Positions 52,633 to 61,917 are shown, numbered from the stretch's first letter. The stretch is 64,000 bases of DNA from Bradyrhizobium canariense (GCF_018130465.1 NZ_JAFCKJ010000016.1:62001-126000); one strand, 5' to 3'. Notes: generated from the letters alone by a model not told the origin. Numbers and translations are program-made.

Positions 52633-53214
52633 TTGCAAGCGCTCCTGAAGCTGAGCAATGGAATTGACGCGTTCACACGTTGGACCGGCAAGCGTCTGGC
52701 GTGGCTGATCCTGGTCGCCGTCGTCATCTCGGCGCTGAATGCGATTATTCGAAAGACGTTGGACACGTCCTCCAACTCGTGGCTCGAGCTGCAATGGGTG
52801 CTTTTCAGCATCGTGTTCCTGCTGTGCTCGTCCTGGACGCTGCTCGATAACGAGCACATCCGGATCGACATCTTCAACAGCATGATGCCGAAGCGGGTTC
52901 GCAACGTCATCGACATCATCGGGCACGTCTTCTTCCTGATACCGCTGACCGTTGTCATGATCGTGACCGGGGTACCGTTCTTCCTGCGCTCGCTCCAGAT
53001 CAACGAGCAATCCGGCAATGCGGGCGGCCTGCCGCAATGGCCGGCCAAGTCGCTCATCATGATCGGCTTCGCGCTCCTGCTTGTTCAAGGCGTCTCCGAA
53101 CTGATCAAGCGGATCGCCATCATGCGCGGCATGATTCCGGATCCCCACGAGTCGCAGATTTCGGCGCTGGAGGCCGAAGTCGAGCACCTCGTTGAAGCGA
53201 TCGAACAGAAGTGA
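52633..53214 (+). CDS. TRAP transporter small permease (DctQ)
   Basis: A 193-residue TRAP small membrane subunit, four helices. Motifs WTGKRLAWLILVAVVISALN, SWLELQWVLFSIVFLLCSSW, LDNEHIRIDIF (family hallmark) and IPLTVVMIVTGVPFFLRS. A C-terminal coiled-coil tail (ISALEAEVEHLVEAIEQK) is present. The start is TTG at 52633: GGAGG lies 7 nt upstream and no ATG fits. The dctM gene follows 28 nt later. The substrate is unknown, although TakP-like binding proteins nearby suggest 2-oxo acids. Confidence 0.9.
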   Translation: MQALLKLSNGIDAFTRWTGKRLAWLILVAVVISALNAIIRKTLDTSSNSWLELQWVLFSIVFLLCSSWTLLDNEHIRIDIFNSMMPKRVRNVIDIIGHVFFLIPLTVVMIVTGVPFFLRSLQINEQSGNAGGLPQWPAKSLIMIGFALLLVQGVSELIKRIAIMRGMIPDPHESQISALEAEVEHLVEAIEQK

Positions 53215-53242
53215 TCGCCAAGCGGCATCGTAGGGGGATTCA

Positions 53243-54898
53243 ATGACCGCGTTTCTCATCGCCAATATGGCGCCAATCATGTTCGGCACGCTGGTGATCG
53301 TGCTGCTGCTCGGCTATCCGGCGGCATTTTCGCTCGGCGCCGTCGGCCTCTTCTTCGCCATCATCGGCGTTGAGCTCGGGCAATTCCACCCGGACTTTCT
53401 CCAGGCCCTGCCGGAGCGCGTCTATGGAGTCATGAACAACGACACGCTGCTCGCCATTCCCTTCTTCACCTTCATGGGACTGGTGCTCGAGCGCTCCGGC
53501 ATGGCCGAGGATCTGCTCGACACCATCGGCCAGTTGTTCGGTACCATCCGCGGCGGCCTCGCCTACGCCGTGGTGTTCGTCGGCGCCCTGCTTGCGGCGA
53601 CGACCGGCGTCGTGGCGGCGTCGGTGATCTCGATGGGCCTGATCTCGCTGCCGATCATGCTGCGCTACGGCTATGACCGTCGCATGGCGACCGGCATCAT
53701 CGCGGCCTCCGGCACGCTGGCGCAGATCATTCCGCCCTCGCTCGTCCTGATCGTGATGGCCGACCAGCTCGGCAAGTCGGTCGGCGACATGTACGAGGGC
53801 GCGTTCATTCCGGGCCTGGTGCTCGCAGGCCTCTATGCAGGCTACGCGTTCCTTGTGACCCTGATTTTCCCGAACGCCGCCCCGGGCCTGCCGAAGGAGG
53901 CCATCGGCTTTCGCGAGGAGAGCGGCGACCGCGGCCTCAGATCGCTCGGCGTGCTGTTCCTGGCCAGCTGCGTGTTCGGCTGGTTCATGATGCGGAATTC
54001 GGAGACCCACGGCGCCGACTTCGTCGTGCTCAGCATGTTCTTCGGCATCCTCTTCGCGTTCTTCGTCGCCGTCGCGAACTGGGCCATCGACAAGCTGACG
54101 GGCTTCCGTTTCCTCTCGAAGATGGCGCAACAGACCACCTTCGTCATGGTGCCGCCGCTGTTCCTGATCTTCCTGGTGCTGGGCACGATCTTCATCGGTG
54201 TCGCGACGCCCACCGAAGGCGGCGCGATGGGCGCGGCCGGCGCCCTCATTCTCGGCGCCATGAAACGGCGGCTGACCTGGGACCTCGTTCGTCAGGCGAC
54301 CGAATCGACGGCAAAGCTCTCCGCCTTCGTCGTCTTTATCCTGGTCGGGGCACGCGTATTCTCGCTCACCTTCTACGGCGTCAGCGGCCACGTCTGGGTC
54401 GAGCACCTGCTGACCTCCCTGCCCGGCGGCCAGATCGGCTTCCTGATCTTCGTCAACGCCTTCGTGTTCGTGCTGGCGTTCTTCCTCGATTTCTTCGAAC
54501 TCGCCTTCATCGTGATCCCGCTGCTCGGGCCCGCGGCGGAGCATCTCGGCATCGACCTGATCTGGTTCGGCGTCATCCTCGGCGTCAACATGCAGACGTC
54601 GTTCATGCATCCGCCGTTCGGATTTGCGCTGTTCTATTTGCGCTCGGTCGCGCCAAAGGAACGTTATACCGATCGTGTCACCGGCAAACGCATGGAGCCG
54701 GTCACGACGGGACAGATCTATTGGGGCGCGGTGCCGTTCGTGGTCATCCAGCTCGTCATGGTGCTGCTCGTGATCATGTTCCCGTCGATGGTGATGCACT
54801 ACAAGGGCGTGCAGTCCACGGTCGACCCCAACAGCATCAAGATCGAGATTCCCCAGATCGATCTGCCGCCGCTCGACTTCGGCCAGCCGAAGCAATAG
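53243..54898 (+). CDS. TRAP transporter large permease (DctM)
   Basis: A 551-residue TRAP large subunit with about twelve to fourteen helices. Motifs LLGYPAAFSLGAVGLFFAII, NDTLLAIPFFTFMGLVLERSG, LAYAVVFVGALLAATTG and ASGTLAQIIPPSLVLIVMAD. The second half has FFLDFFELAFIVIPLLGP and MHPPFGFALFYLRSV. It is longer than the usual ~430 because of an extra insert at about 220-300, as in DctM proteins with four-component-like C-termini. Sodium-driven import with DctQ and a periplasmic receptor. ATG with GGGGG upstream. Confidence 0.93.
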   Translation: MTAFLIANMAPIMFGTLVIVLLLGYPAAFSLGAVGLFFAIIGVELGQFHPDFLQALPERVYGVMNNDTLLAIPFFTFMGLVLERSGMAEDLLDTIGQLFGTIRGGLAYAVVFVGALLAATTGVVAASVISMGLISLPIMLRYGYDRRMATGIIAASGTLAQIIPPSLVLIVMADQLGKSVGDMYEGAFIPGLVLAGLYAGYAFLVTLIFPNAAPGLPKEAIGFREESGDRGLRSLGVLFLASCVFGWFMMRNSETHGADFVVLSMFFGILFAFFVAVANWAIDKLTGFRFLSKMAQQTTFVMVPPLFLIFLVLGTIFIGVATPTEGGAMGAAGALILGAMKRRLTWDLVRQATESTAKLSAFVVFILVGARVFSLTFYGVSGHVWVEHLLTSLPGGQIGFLIFVNAFVFVLAFFLDFFELAFIVIPLLGPAAEHLGIDLIWFGVILGVNMQTSFMHPPFGFALFYLRSVAPKERYTDRVTGKRMEPVTTGQIYWGAVPFVVIQLVMVLLVIMFPSMVMHYKGVQSTVDPNSIKIEIPQIDLPPLDFGQPKQ

Positions 54899-54921
54899 CG
54901 CCCGGCCCGCCCGCAAAAAAG

Positions 54922-54949
54922 AACCCGGAGCTTTCGCTCCGGGTTTTTT
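54922..54949. terminator. Rho-independent terminator between dctM and dctP
   Basis: 10-bp stem AACCCGGAGC / GCTCCGGGTT with loop TTTC, followed by TTTTTC on the plus strand. The upstream A-run (54915-54920) gives a T-run on the minus strand too, so it can end both converging transcripts. Confidence 0.92.
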
Positions 54950-54973
54950 CGTTTGGCCGATCGCGCTCCGCGA

Positions 54974-56062
54974 TCAGCTCTGCGAGTTGCGCGCCATGAA
55001 GTTGTCATAGCCGACTTCGGCGACCTGGAACCACTGATATCCGTTGTTCGAGAACGCGGTCAGCGATTCGTAGACCTTCTTGAAGTCCGCGTTGCTGGCC
55101 GAGACTTCGGTGTGCAGCTCCTTTGCCGCCTTGAAGCAGGCCTGCATGACCTCCGGCGAGAACGGATGCAGCTTGGCGCCGGCCGCGAGCAGGCGCCGCA
55201 ACGCCTGAGGATTGGCCTGGTCATATTTCGCCATCATCCAGTTGTTGGCGTAGTGCCCCGCCTGCTCGAGAATGCTCTGATAGTGCTTCGGCAGCGCATT
55301 CCACTTGTCCTGGTTGACGAAGGCGAGAAGCATGGGCCCGCCTTCCCACCAGCCCGGGAAGTAATAATGCGGCGCAACCTTGACGAAGCCGAGCTTCTCG
55401 TCGTCATACGGTCCGACCCATTCGGCGGCGTCGATGGTGCCCTTCTCCAGCGCCGGATAGATGTCCCCTCCGGCGATCTGCTGCGGCACCGCGCCGAGTT
55501 TGGCCATCACCTTTCCTGCGAAGCCGCCGATGCGGAATTTCAGCCCGCTGAAGTCCTGAGGCGTCTTGACCTCCTTGCGGAACCAGCCACCCATCTGACA
55601 GCCGGTGTTGCCGGCAAGCAGCGAGACGACGTTGTACTTCTTGTAGAACTCGTTGAGGATGTCCCTGCCGCCGCCGAGCGTGTACCAGGCTTGGTTGATG
55701 CGCATGTTCGGTCCGAATGGCACCGACGATCCGAAGGTGAAGGTCGGGTCCTTGCCGAAATAATAGTAGGACGCGGTGTGGCCGATTTCGCAGGTGCCGT
55801 TCTGCACGGCATCGAGCACCTGAAGGCCCGGCACGATCTCGCCGCCGGCAAATGTCTGAATCTGGAATTTGTTGTCGGTCGCTTCCGCGACCATCTTGGC
55901 CATCATCTCGGCGCCGCCATAGAGCGTATCGAGTGATTTCGGCCAGCTCGTCGGCATGCGCCATTTGATCTCGGGCATCGTCTGCGCGATCGCTGGAGCG
56001 GCGAGCGTCGCGGCACCCGCCGCACCAAGTCCGGTGACTTTGATGAAGTCTCTTCTTTTCAT
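54974..56062 (-). CDS. TRAP substrate-binding protein, TakP-like, copy 1
   Basis: A 362-residue periplasmic receptor with a twin-arginine signal (MKRRDFIKVTGLGAAGAATL, cleaved after AIA). TakP-family motifs are [86 protein letters not shown] and [12 protein letters not shown]. TakP binds 2-oxo acids in Rhodobacter. It is convergent with dctQ-dctM and a terminator separates them, so it is transcribed independently. Very similar in layout to the gene at 62232. Confidence 0.92.
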   Translation of the reverse strand: MKRRDFIKVTGLGAAGAATLAAPAIAQTMPEIKWRMPTSWPKSLDTLYGGAEMMAKMVAEATDNKFQIQTFAGGEIVPGLQVLDAVQNGTCEIGHTASYYYFGKDPTFTFGSSVPFGPNMRINQAWYTLGGGRDILNEFYKKYNVVSLLAGNTGCQMGGWFRKEVKTPQDFSGLKFRIGGFAGKVMAKLGAVPQQIAGGDIYPALEKGTIDAAEWVGPYDDEKLGFVKVAPHYYFPGWWEGGPMLLAFVNQDKWNALPKHYQSILEQAGHYANNWMMAKYDQANPQALRRLLAAGAKLHPFSPEVMQACFKAAKELHTEVSASNADFKKVYESLTAFSNNGYQWFQVAEVGYDNFMARNSQS

Positions 56063-56337
56063 GATTTCCTACCCTGATGGATTGTGATTGTGGGCCTTCT
56101 TGCCGAGGCTTGGAGGCCAGCATGGAACATTGCGACGCCGATTTCCATCCCCACGATGGTGAGGGACAAAAATGCCCAGCTCCCGCGCCATCCTACGACT
56201 TTAGGCTTAGGCGGCCAGCTGCCATGGCCGCCACATCATGTTCCGCCCCAGCGGTGCATGACGCGTGCGCCGGGCCCGTGACAAGCGCCGGAAACACGGG
56301 CATACCGCGCCATCCTCCAACCTAGGGGCCGCCGCGC

Positions 56338-57639
56338 ATGCCTCGATCGCACCCTGTTCCATCGCTCGTTGGTCCGTTGATCGCGTCGCTCTGGCTGGCA
56401 TGTGCCGCAACCACGGCGCATGCCGAGCCCAGTGCGAACGTCGTGGCCGACATCCATGCGCTGGCACAAAAGGAGCAGCAGCCGCTGCTCGACACGCTAC
56501 GCGATCTCGTCAGCATCGAATCCGGCAGCAAGGACGTCGAAGGCCTGAACCGGATCGCCGAGCGAGTTGCCGGCCAGCTCAAGCAGCTCGGCGGCACGGT
56601 GGAGATCCTGCAGCCCACCGACGTCTATCGCCTCGACGACACGCCCGAGAAGATCGGCCCGGCCGTACACGCCGTATTCAAGGGCACAGGCAGCAAGAAG
56701 ATCATGCTGATCGCCCACATGGACACGGTGTACCTGAAGGGCATGCTGAAGGATCAACCGTTCCGCATCGACGGCGACAAAGCCTACGGCCTTGGCATTG
56801 CCGACGACAAGCAGGGCGTCGCGCTCATTCTCCATACCGTGGCGTTGCTGCAGAAGCTGAGCTTCAGCGATTACGGTACGCTCACCGTGCTCACCAATGG
56901 CGACGAGGAGATCTCCTCGCCGGGCTGGCGCAGCACCATCACCAGGTTCGCCGGCGATCAGGACGTGGTGTTCTCGTTTGAAGGCGGCGGCACCGACGGC
57001 ACGCTGCGCCTCGCCACCAGCGGCATCGGCTCGGCCTATCTCACGGTGCAGGGCAAGTCGTCGCATGCAGGTTCACGGCCCGAGGGCGGCGTCAACGCGC
57101 TGTACGAACTCTCGCACCAGGTGCTGCAGATGAAGGACCTGTCCAAACCAGAGCAGGGCCTGAAACTGAACTGGACGGTCTCCAAGGCCGGCACCAACCG
57201 CAACGTGATCCCCGCCGAGGCCACCGCCCAGGCCGACGCCCGTGCGCTCAAGGTCGCGGATTTCGACGAGCTCGAGAAGACACTGCAGGAGAAGATCAAG
57301 AACCACCTGCTGCCCGATTCCAAGGTCGACCTGAAATTCGAGGTGCGCCGCCCGCCCCTCGAAGCCAACGACGCCTCACGCCGCGTCGCAGCTTACGGCA
57401 AGACGATCTATCAGGAGCTCGGACTGTCTCTCAAGGTCGACGAGAAGGCGACCGGCGGCGGCACCGACGCCGCGTTTGCCGCGCTCAAGACCAACGGAGC
57501 CGTGGTGGAAGGCATGGGCCTGTCGGGCTTCGGCGCGCATTCCAACGATGCCGAATATGTGCAGCTGGGCAGCATCGTGCCGCGGCTTTATTTGACCACG
57601 CGCATGATCATGGATCTGTCCACCGGCAAGCTGAAATAG
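56338..57639 (+). CDS. M20 family carboxypeptidase (glutamate carboxypeptidase / CPG2-like)
   Basis: A 433-residue secreted zinc peptidase. Signal peptide ending TTAHAEPSA. Zinc ligands: His in IAHMDTVYLKG, Asp in GLGIADDKQGV, the catalytic and zinc-binding Glu pair in NGDEEISSPG, Glu in FSFEGGG and His in FGAHSNDAEYV. The dimerisation domain is ~215-325 (SHAGSRPEGG). Carboxypeptidase G2 removes C-terminal glutamate from folates; the true substrate here is open. The ATG at 56338 has AGGGG 9 nt upstream. 275 nt separate it from the divergent dctP gene. Confidence 0.92.
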   Translation: MPRSHPVPSLVGPLIASLWLACAATTAHAEPSANVVADIHALAQKEQQPLLDTLRDLVSIESGSKDVEGLNRIAERVAGQLKQLGGTVEILQPTDVYRLDDTPEKIGPAVHAVFKGTGSKKIMLIAHMDTVYLKGMLKDQPFRIDGDKAYGLGIADDKQGVALILHTVALLQKLSFSDYGTLTVLTNGDEEISSPGWRSTITRFAGDQDVVFSFEGGGTDGTLRLATSGIGSAYLTVQGKSSHAGSRPEGGVNALYELSHQVLQMKDLSKPEQGLKLNWTVSKAGTNRNVIPAEATAQADARALKVADFDELEKTLQEKIKNHLLPDSKVDLKFEVRRPPLEANDASRRVAAYGKTIYQELGLSLKVDEKATGGGTDAAFAALKTNGAVVEGMGLSGFGAHSNDAEYVQLGSIVPRLYLTTRMIMDLSTGKLK

Positions 57640-57652
57640 CCGCTCCGCTCTT

Positions 57653-57849
57653 CCTTCTCCCTTTGTGGGAGAAGGTGGCATAGGCGGCCTTGGACCGCCG
57701 TTTCAAGAACGCCGAAGCGAAGCTTCGGCTATGGCGCCGGATCAGGGGTTGCCTCCGCGCATTCAACTCGCGGTCGGACTCGCGGAGGGAGCCCCCTCAC
57801 CCGTCTCGCCGCTACCGCGGCGAGCCCCCTCTCCCACAAGGGGCGAGGG
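57653..57849. repeat. ~197-nt composite palindromic repeat
   Basis: Begins CCTTCTCCCtttgtGGGAGAAGG (a hairpin) and ends CTCTCCCacaaGGGGCGAGGG. Inside are GCCGAAGCgaaGCTTCGGC, CTCCGCG...CGCGGAG arms and CTCGCCGctacCGGCGAG. Long elements of this form recur between Bradyrhizobium genes. It ends 7 nt before the stop of the histidine kinase. Confidence 0.8.
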
Positions 57850-57856
57850 TGCAGCG

Positions 57857-59266
57857 TCAGTGCCGCACCGCTTTCAAATCAACGCCGCCTGTCTTCTCCG
57901 CCAGCCTGAACCGCAGTGTGAACTGCGCGCCGCCGCCCGGAAGATTCTCCACCGCAACCGTCGCTGCGTGATCATCCGCTACGGCGCGTACGATCGACAG
58001 CCCGAGGCCGGCGCCGTCGCTGCGCTGGCGGTCGGCACGCCAGAAGCGGTGAAAGATCAATTCACGCTCGGCTTCCGCAATTCCCGGGCCGCAATCGCGC
58101 ACGCGCACCGCACCGTCCCCGCTCACATCGACATCGACCGACGTGCCCTCCGCGGTGAACTTGATGGCGTTTTCGGCGAGGTTGAAGATCGCGCGCTGGA
58201 GCATCACGGAATTGCCGTGGATCAGCACCGGCGCCTCGGTGCCCCGCAGCGCGATATCCTTGTGCTGCGCGATCGCGAGCGGTGCGATCGAACCGACCAC
58301 CTCGGCGCACACCGCGCGCAAATCCGCGGTCTCGCCGGGATCGAGCACCAGCGTGTCGAGTTCGGCGATCTCCAGCAGCTGCGCGACGATGCGGCTCATG
58401 CCCTCGATGTCGGCATGCAGCGCCTGCCTTGCCGCGCCGTCGCCGAGCGTCTCGATCCGCGTGCGCAGGATCGCGAGCGGCGTGCGCAATTGGTGCGCGG
58501 CGTCGGCGGTGAACTGCCGCTGCACCCGAAAGCCGTCCTCGAGGCGGTCGAGCGCCTGGTTGACGGCGGTGACGAGCGGCATGATCTCGCGCGGAATCTG
58601 CCCCGTCGGCAGGCGGATGTCGGTGCGCGCCGGGCCGATATTGCTCGCCTCCTCGGAGGCCTTCCACAGCGGTGCGACAGCGCGGCGAAAGATGATGATG
58701 TCGATGGCGAGCAGGACCAGCAGGATCGGAATGGTGATCCATCCGACCCGCCGGAAGAAGTTCGACACGATGTCGTCGATGATGACGTCGCGGTGCGCGA
58801 GGTCCTCCGCGACGCGAATGCGTATCACCTTGCCGTCGATGGTGCGGGTGACGCCGGCGCCGGAAATCGTCTCGGAGAGCGGCGGTGGCGCGGCCGTGGC
58901 AGTGCCGGTCTTGCGGCGCGACGAGAACAGCAGATGTCCCTCGGCATCGCGAATATCGTATTGGTAGCGACCATAGGCCTCCGAATAGAGGCCCCTGAGG
59001 CTGTCGGGCAGGTTGAACGTCAACAGGCCGTCGGGCTGGGCGACGATGCGCTCGGCCAACACCTCGGCCTGCGCGCGCATGGCATCGCGATGCAACTGGT
59101 CGATCTCGGAATTGAGCAGCCAGAACAGCACCAGCGGCAGGAAGATCGCGACCACCGCGACCGCCACGATGTGCAGGAACACGATGCGCCAGATCAGCGA
59201 TTTGAAGGTCGGCGACCTCGCATGGATCCCGGCGCGGAATCCGGCGTGAGATCCGATCTGGGCCAC
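57857..59266 (-). CDS. sensor histidine kinase (TctE/QseC-like)
   Basis: A 469-residue membrane kinase. First helix IVFLHIVAVAVVAIFLPLVLFW, a periplasmic sensor loop to ~175, second helix WITIPILLVLLAIDIIIF, then a HAMP-like region. The phosphoacceptor H-box is FTADAAHQLRTPLAIL, the N-box NLAENAIKFT, and G-boxes RDCGPGIAEAE and GAGLGLSIVRAVADDH. It begins at GTG 59266, 1 nt after the response regulator stop, with GAGGAG 7 nt upstream. TctE-type kinases sense tricarboxylates; no tct transporter lies next to it, so the signal is unknown. Confidence 0.93.
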   Translation of the reverse strand: MAQIGSHAGFRAGIHARSPTFKSLIWRIVFLHIVAVAVVAIFLPLVLFWLLNSEIDQLHRDAMRAQAEVLAERIVAQPDGLLTFNLPDSLRGLYSEAYGRYQYDIRDAEGHLLFSSRRKTGTATAAPPPLSETISGAGVTRTIDGKVIRIRVAEDLAHRDVIIDDIVSNFFRRVGWITIPILLVLLAIDIIIFRRAVAPLWKASEEASNIGPARTDIRLPTGQIPREIMPLVTAVNQALDRLEDGFRVQRQFTADAAHQLRTPLAILRTRIETLGDGAARQALHADIEGMSRIVAQLLEIAELDTLVLDPGETADLRAVCAEVVGSIAPLAIAQHKDIALRGTEAPVLIHGNSVMLQRAIFNLAENAIKFTAEGTSVDVDVSGDGAVRVRDCGPGIAEAERELIFHRFWRADRQRSDGAGLGLSIVRAVADDHAATVAVENLPGGGAQFTLRFRLAEKTGGVDLKAVRH

Positions 59267-59267
59267 T

Positions 59268-59942
59268 CTACTTCTCCTCGGCCATGAGATAGCCGACGCC
59301 GCGGATGGTGTGGATCACGACCTTGGCGCCGTGCTCGGTGAGCTGCTTGCGCAACCGCGAGACGTAGACCTCGACCGCGTTGGAGGCGACCTCGCCGTCG
59401 AGCCCGAAGATGTGGTCCTCGACGTTCTTCTTCGGCACCACGCGCCCCTGCCGGCGCAGCAGGATCTCAAGCACCGAGGTTTCGCGCGCGGAGATGATGC
59501 GCGGCTGGTCGTCGACGAAGATCTGGCGGCTTTCGGTGTCATAGACGAGGTTGGCGAGGCGCAGCGAGCGGCCGAGCAACTGGCCCGGACGGCGCAGGAT
59601 CGCCTCCAGCCGCGCCACCAGTTCCTCCATCGCGAACGGTTTTGCCAGATAGTCGTCGGCGCCGCTGCGCAGGCCGCTGACGCGATCCTGCAAGCCGCCG
59701 CGCGCGGTCAGCACCAGCACCGGCAACGGCTCCATCTGTCGGCGCAGCTCGCGCAGCACCGACAGGCCATCGCCGTCGGGCAGGCCGAGGTCGAGGATCA
59801 TCGCGGCATAGCTGACACTGCTCACCGCCTCGCGCGCTTCAGCGGCACTGCCGACGATGTCGCTCTCATAGCCGGCCGCCGACAGTCCGCCTGCAACGAG
59901 CCGCGACAGCTCCGCATTGTCCTCGACGATCAGAAGGCGCAT
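59268..59942 (-). CDS. OmpR-family response regulator (TctD-like)
   Basis: A 224-residue two-domain regulator. The receiver has acidic pocket Glu7/Asp8, phosphoacceptor Asp51 (MILDLGLPDGDGL) and Lys in DDYLAKPFAMEELV. The winged helix ends with VEVYVSRLRKQL and HTIRGVGYLMAEEK. ATG at 59942; a GTG immediately upstream is possible. It is co-transcribed with the kinase gene. The genes around suggest no obvious target; TctD homologues control tricarboxylate uptake in Salmonella. Confidence 0.94.
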   Translation of the reverse strand: MRLLIVEDNAELSRLVAGGLSAAGYESDIVGSAAEAREAVSSVSYAAMILDLGLPDGDGLSVLRELRRQMEPLPVLVLTARGGLQDRVSGLRSGADDYLAKPFAMEELVARLEAILRRPGQLLGRSLRLANLVYDTESRQIFVDDQPRIISARETSVLEILLRRQGRVVPKKNVEDHIFGLDGEVASNAVEVYVSRLRKQLTEHGAKVVIHTIRGVGYLMAEEK

Positions 59943-60390
59943 CACATTTTCCCGCGGGATGTTCCGGTGCTACCCGCACGGCTCGCACCGCATCTTCGCT
60001 GTCTTCCATCATTCGGGGCATCTCGGCCAGCGAAAAAGCAGCAGCGGCCCTGTCACCCCCTTCCGTCAGGTTCCTGTAAGCCAATCGGGGCACGTGCGGA
60101 TAAGGTCGCGGATGGTACGGAAGTTTGCCGCCTCGAGCGCCTCCGCCGGCAGGGCTATCGCACATGAAGAAAAACGTGGCGGGAAGCTCGCCTGCGATCA
60201 TCCTTCGAAACGCCCACCTCACCTTCATGGCTCGTTTGCTGAGGACGGCTTCCGAGCCAACTCGCGCGCGGAACCACACTTCAACCCGCCCTTTCGATCG
60301 AACCGAGACCTTCCCGACCGGTTATGGTATCGTCTATCGCCGGACGGCAGAGCTGCCGATTTGGTTAGATAAGCAGGAAAGCAAAGCGCA
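59943..60390. other. intergenic region between divergent signalling genes
   Basis: About 448 nt between the response regulator (minus) and the HWE kinase (plus). The side near 60300-60390 is richer in A/T than its surroundings. No reading frame here has both a credible ribosome site and a recognisable product; no hairpin or RNA gene noticed. Confidence 0.5.
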
Positions 60391-61392
60391 ATGTTTCCTA
60401 GCCACGTGACCATGCCGTTGTGGCACGAAAAGCACCTCCGGGCTGCAACTCGCGCCGCCGGTGTCGCTCTATGGTCCTGGAACGTTGATACTGACGCCAT
60501 CACCATGGATGAGGCCGCGTACGACCTTTGGGAGGTGTCCAAGGACGAGCGGATAATTACGTTCGAGATACTCTCCAAAAATATCCACCCAGCCGATCTT
60601 GAGAGGGTCAGATCGGCATTTGCGGCCACGCGCGCAGTCGTAGGCTCTTACGAGATCGATTTTCGTATTCTAACCGGAAGCGACATCCGATGGATTTCCG
60701 CTCGGGGCCAAGGCGACGACGCCGACATAGCGGATCGAACTATGTTCGGTATTTTCCTGGATGTAACCCAACGCAAACAAGCTGAGGAAGCCAACGAGCT
60801 ACTAGCGGGCGAGATGAGCCACCGGCTGAAAAACCTTCTAACCATCGCAACGGCGCTTACTCGAATGAGCTCACGCTCGGCAGCATCAAAAGAAGATATG
60901 GCCCAGGAACTGACCAGTCGCCTGATCGCTCTTGGACGTGCTCAGGACCTTGTTCGCCCGGTCCCAGGACGAAATAGAGAGGGGACGCTTCTTGGAGACC
61001 TCATCTCTGTTCTGCTTGCGCCGTACGACGAGAAGGGAGCCAGCGTTCGTATTCGCGTCTCGGTCCCCAAGATGAACGTGGGAGAGGCTTCCAGCACAGC
61101 GCTCGCCTTGGTGATGCATGAACTGGCAACCAACTCTGCCAAATACGGTGCGCTGTCGCTTTCAAGTGGCACCTTGGACGTATCGTGCAACGCCCACGAG
61201 GACGAGGTCCTGGTCAAGTGGACGGAGCGGGGTGGTCCCCCTGTTGTCGCTCCAGCAAAGCTCGAAGGCTTTGGAAGCAAGTTGGTGCACCGAAGCATGG
61301 CCGCCCAGCTTGGCGGGGCTATAACTTTTGACTGGTCGGAAGAGGGTTTGGTGGTCATCCTGCGAATGAGTAAAGTCCGTCTTGCGAGTTGA
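60391..61392 (+). CDS. PAS domain - HWE-family histidine kinase
   Basis: A 333-residue soluble kinase. Residues ~20-130 are a PAS domain (GVALWSWNVDTDAITMDEAAYDLW, ending FGIFLDVTQRKQAEE). The H-box is EMSHRLKNLLTIATALTRM. The HWE-type kinase features follow: N-box MHELATNSAKYGALS and the VKWTERGG (WxE) motif. HWE kinases in Bradyrhizobiaceae often feed light or general-stress signalling. No partner response regulator is adjacent, so it is an orphan. Its codon third positions use more A/T than the flanking genes, hinting at acquisition by transfer. Confidence 0.88.
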   Translation: MFPSHVTMPLWHEKHLRAATRAAGVALWSWNVDTDAITMDEAAYDLWEVSKDERIITFEILSKNIHPADLERVRSAFAATRAVVGSYEIDFRILTGSDIRWISARGQGDDADIADRTMFGIFLDVTQRKQAEEANELLAGEMSHRLKNLLTIATALTRMSSRSAASKEDMAQELTSRLIALGRAQDLVRPVPGRNREGTLLGDLISVLLAPYDEKGASVRIRVSVPKMNVGEASSTALALVMHELATNSAKYGALSLSSGTLDVSCNAHEDEVLVKWTERGGPPVVAPAKLEGFGSKLVHRSMAAQLGGAITFDWSEEGLVVILRMSKVRLAS

Positions 61393-61443
61393 TGTTCAGC
61401 TGATTTCGCGTGCACATCATGTCTCCCGTGTCTGCGATTGGCC

Positions 61444-61802
61444 CTAAGCTGACTTCGTACGATGCTCCTCAAACGCGGCTCTGAGTTCGGCCAGTTCATC
61501 GTTTGTCGCTCCCAGTGCCGCATCGGCACGACTTGCAGGCACGTCCATGTAGGCGATCGGCTCGTCGAACTGGCTCGCCGTGAAGTCGTACCTCTTGCCC
61601 TCGATCCGATTGTAGAAATGATCGCCGGCCGGCAGCGGCGTCTTCAGAAAATCGCCGCCGAAGAGTTCGTGGATCAGCAGCGACGTCACGTTGCATTGCC
61701 CTGCCGCAGGATTGTCCGCCGTCCATTGGCTGGCCGTCGAGCCGTCGACAACGACCAGGCCTTGCGCAGCGCGCGCTGAACCTCGTCGGGATCGAAGCTC
61801 AT
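61444..61802 (-). pseudogene. YunG-like protein gene broken by an 8-bp tandem duplication
   Basis: Start ATG 61802 with GGAGG 5 nt upstream: MSFDPDEVQRALRKAWSLST. Then the frame shifts at a duplicated GCCGTCGA (61733-61748). Removing one copy restores AWSLSTASQWTADNPAAGQC, then NVTSLLIHELFGGDF, FYNRIEGKRYDFTASQFDEP and a tail to EEHRTKSA, a 116-residue protein. AWSLxTAxxWxxxNPAxGQC and the TxxQF motif match the YunG family. The 359-nt span minus 8 is exactly 117 codons. Function of YunG-like proteins is unknown. It may be a pseudogene or a reversibly switched gene. Confidence 0.8.
61733..61748. repeat. 8-bp tandem duplication inside the YunG-like gene
   Basis: GCCGTCGA occurs twice in direct succession (61733-61740, 61741-61748). 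Deleting one unit restores the reading frame of the surrounding gene. Such short duplications arise by slipped-strand replication and can revert. Confidence 0.85.
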
Positions 61803-61917
61803 CATCACCTCCGGGAATCGGCGCCACAGGCAAATTTCGGATTATTCGATTATCGATTTTTAGCCCTGTTTTGCCCGACGAGTCAAACTGCTCCAATGAG
61901 CCCAACTCCATCCCCTC

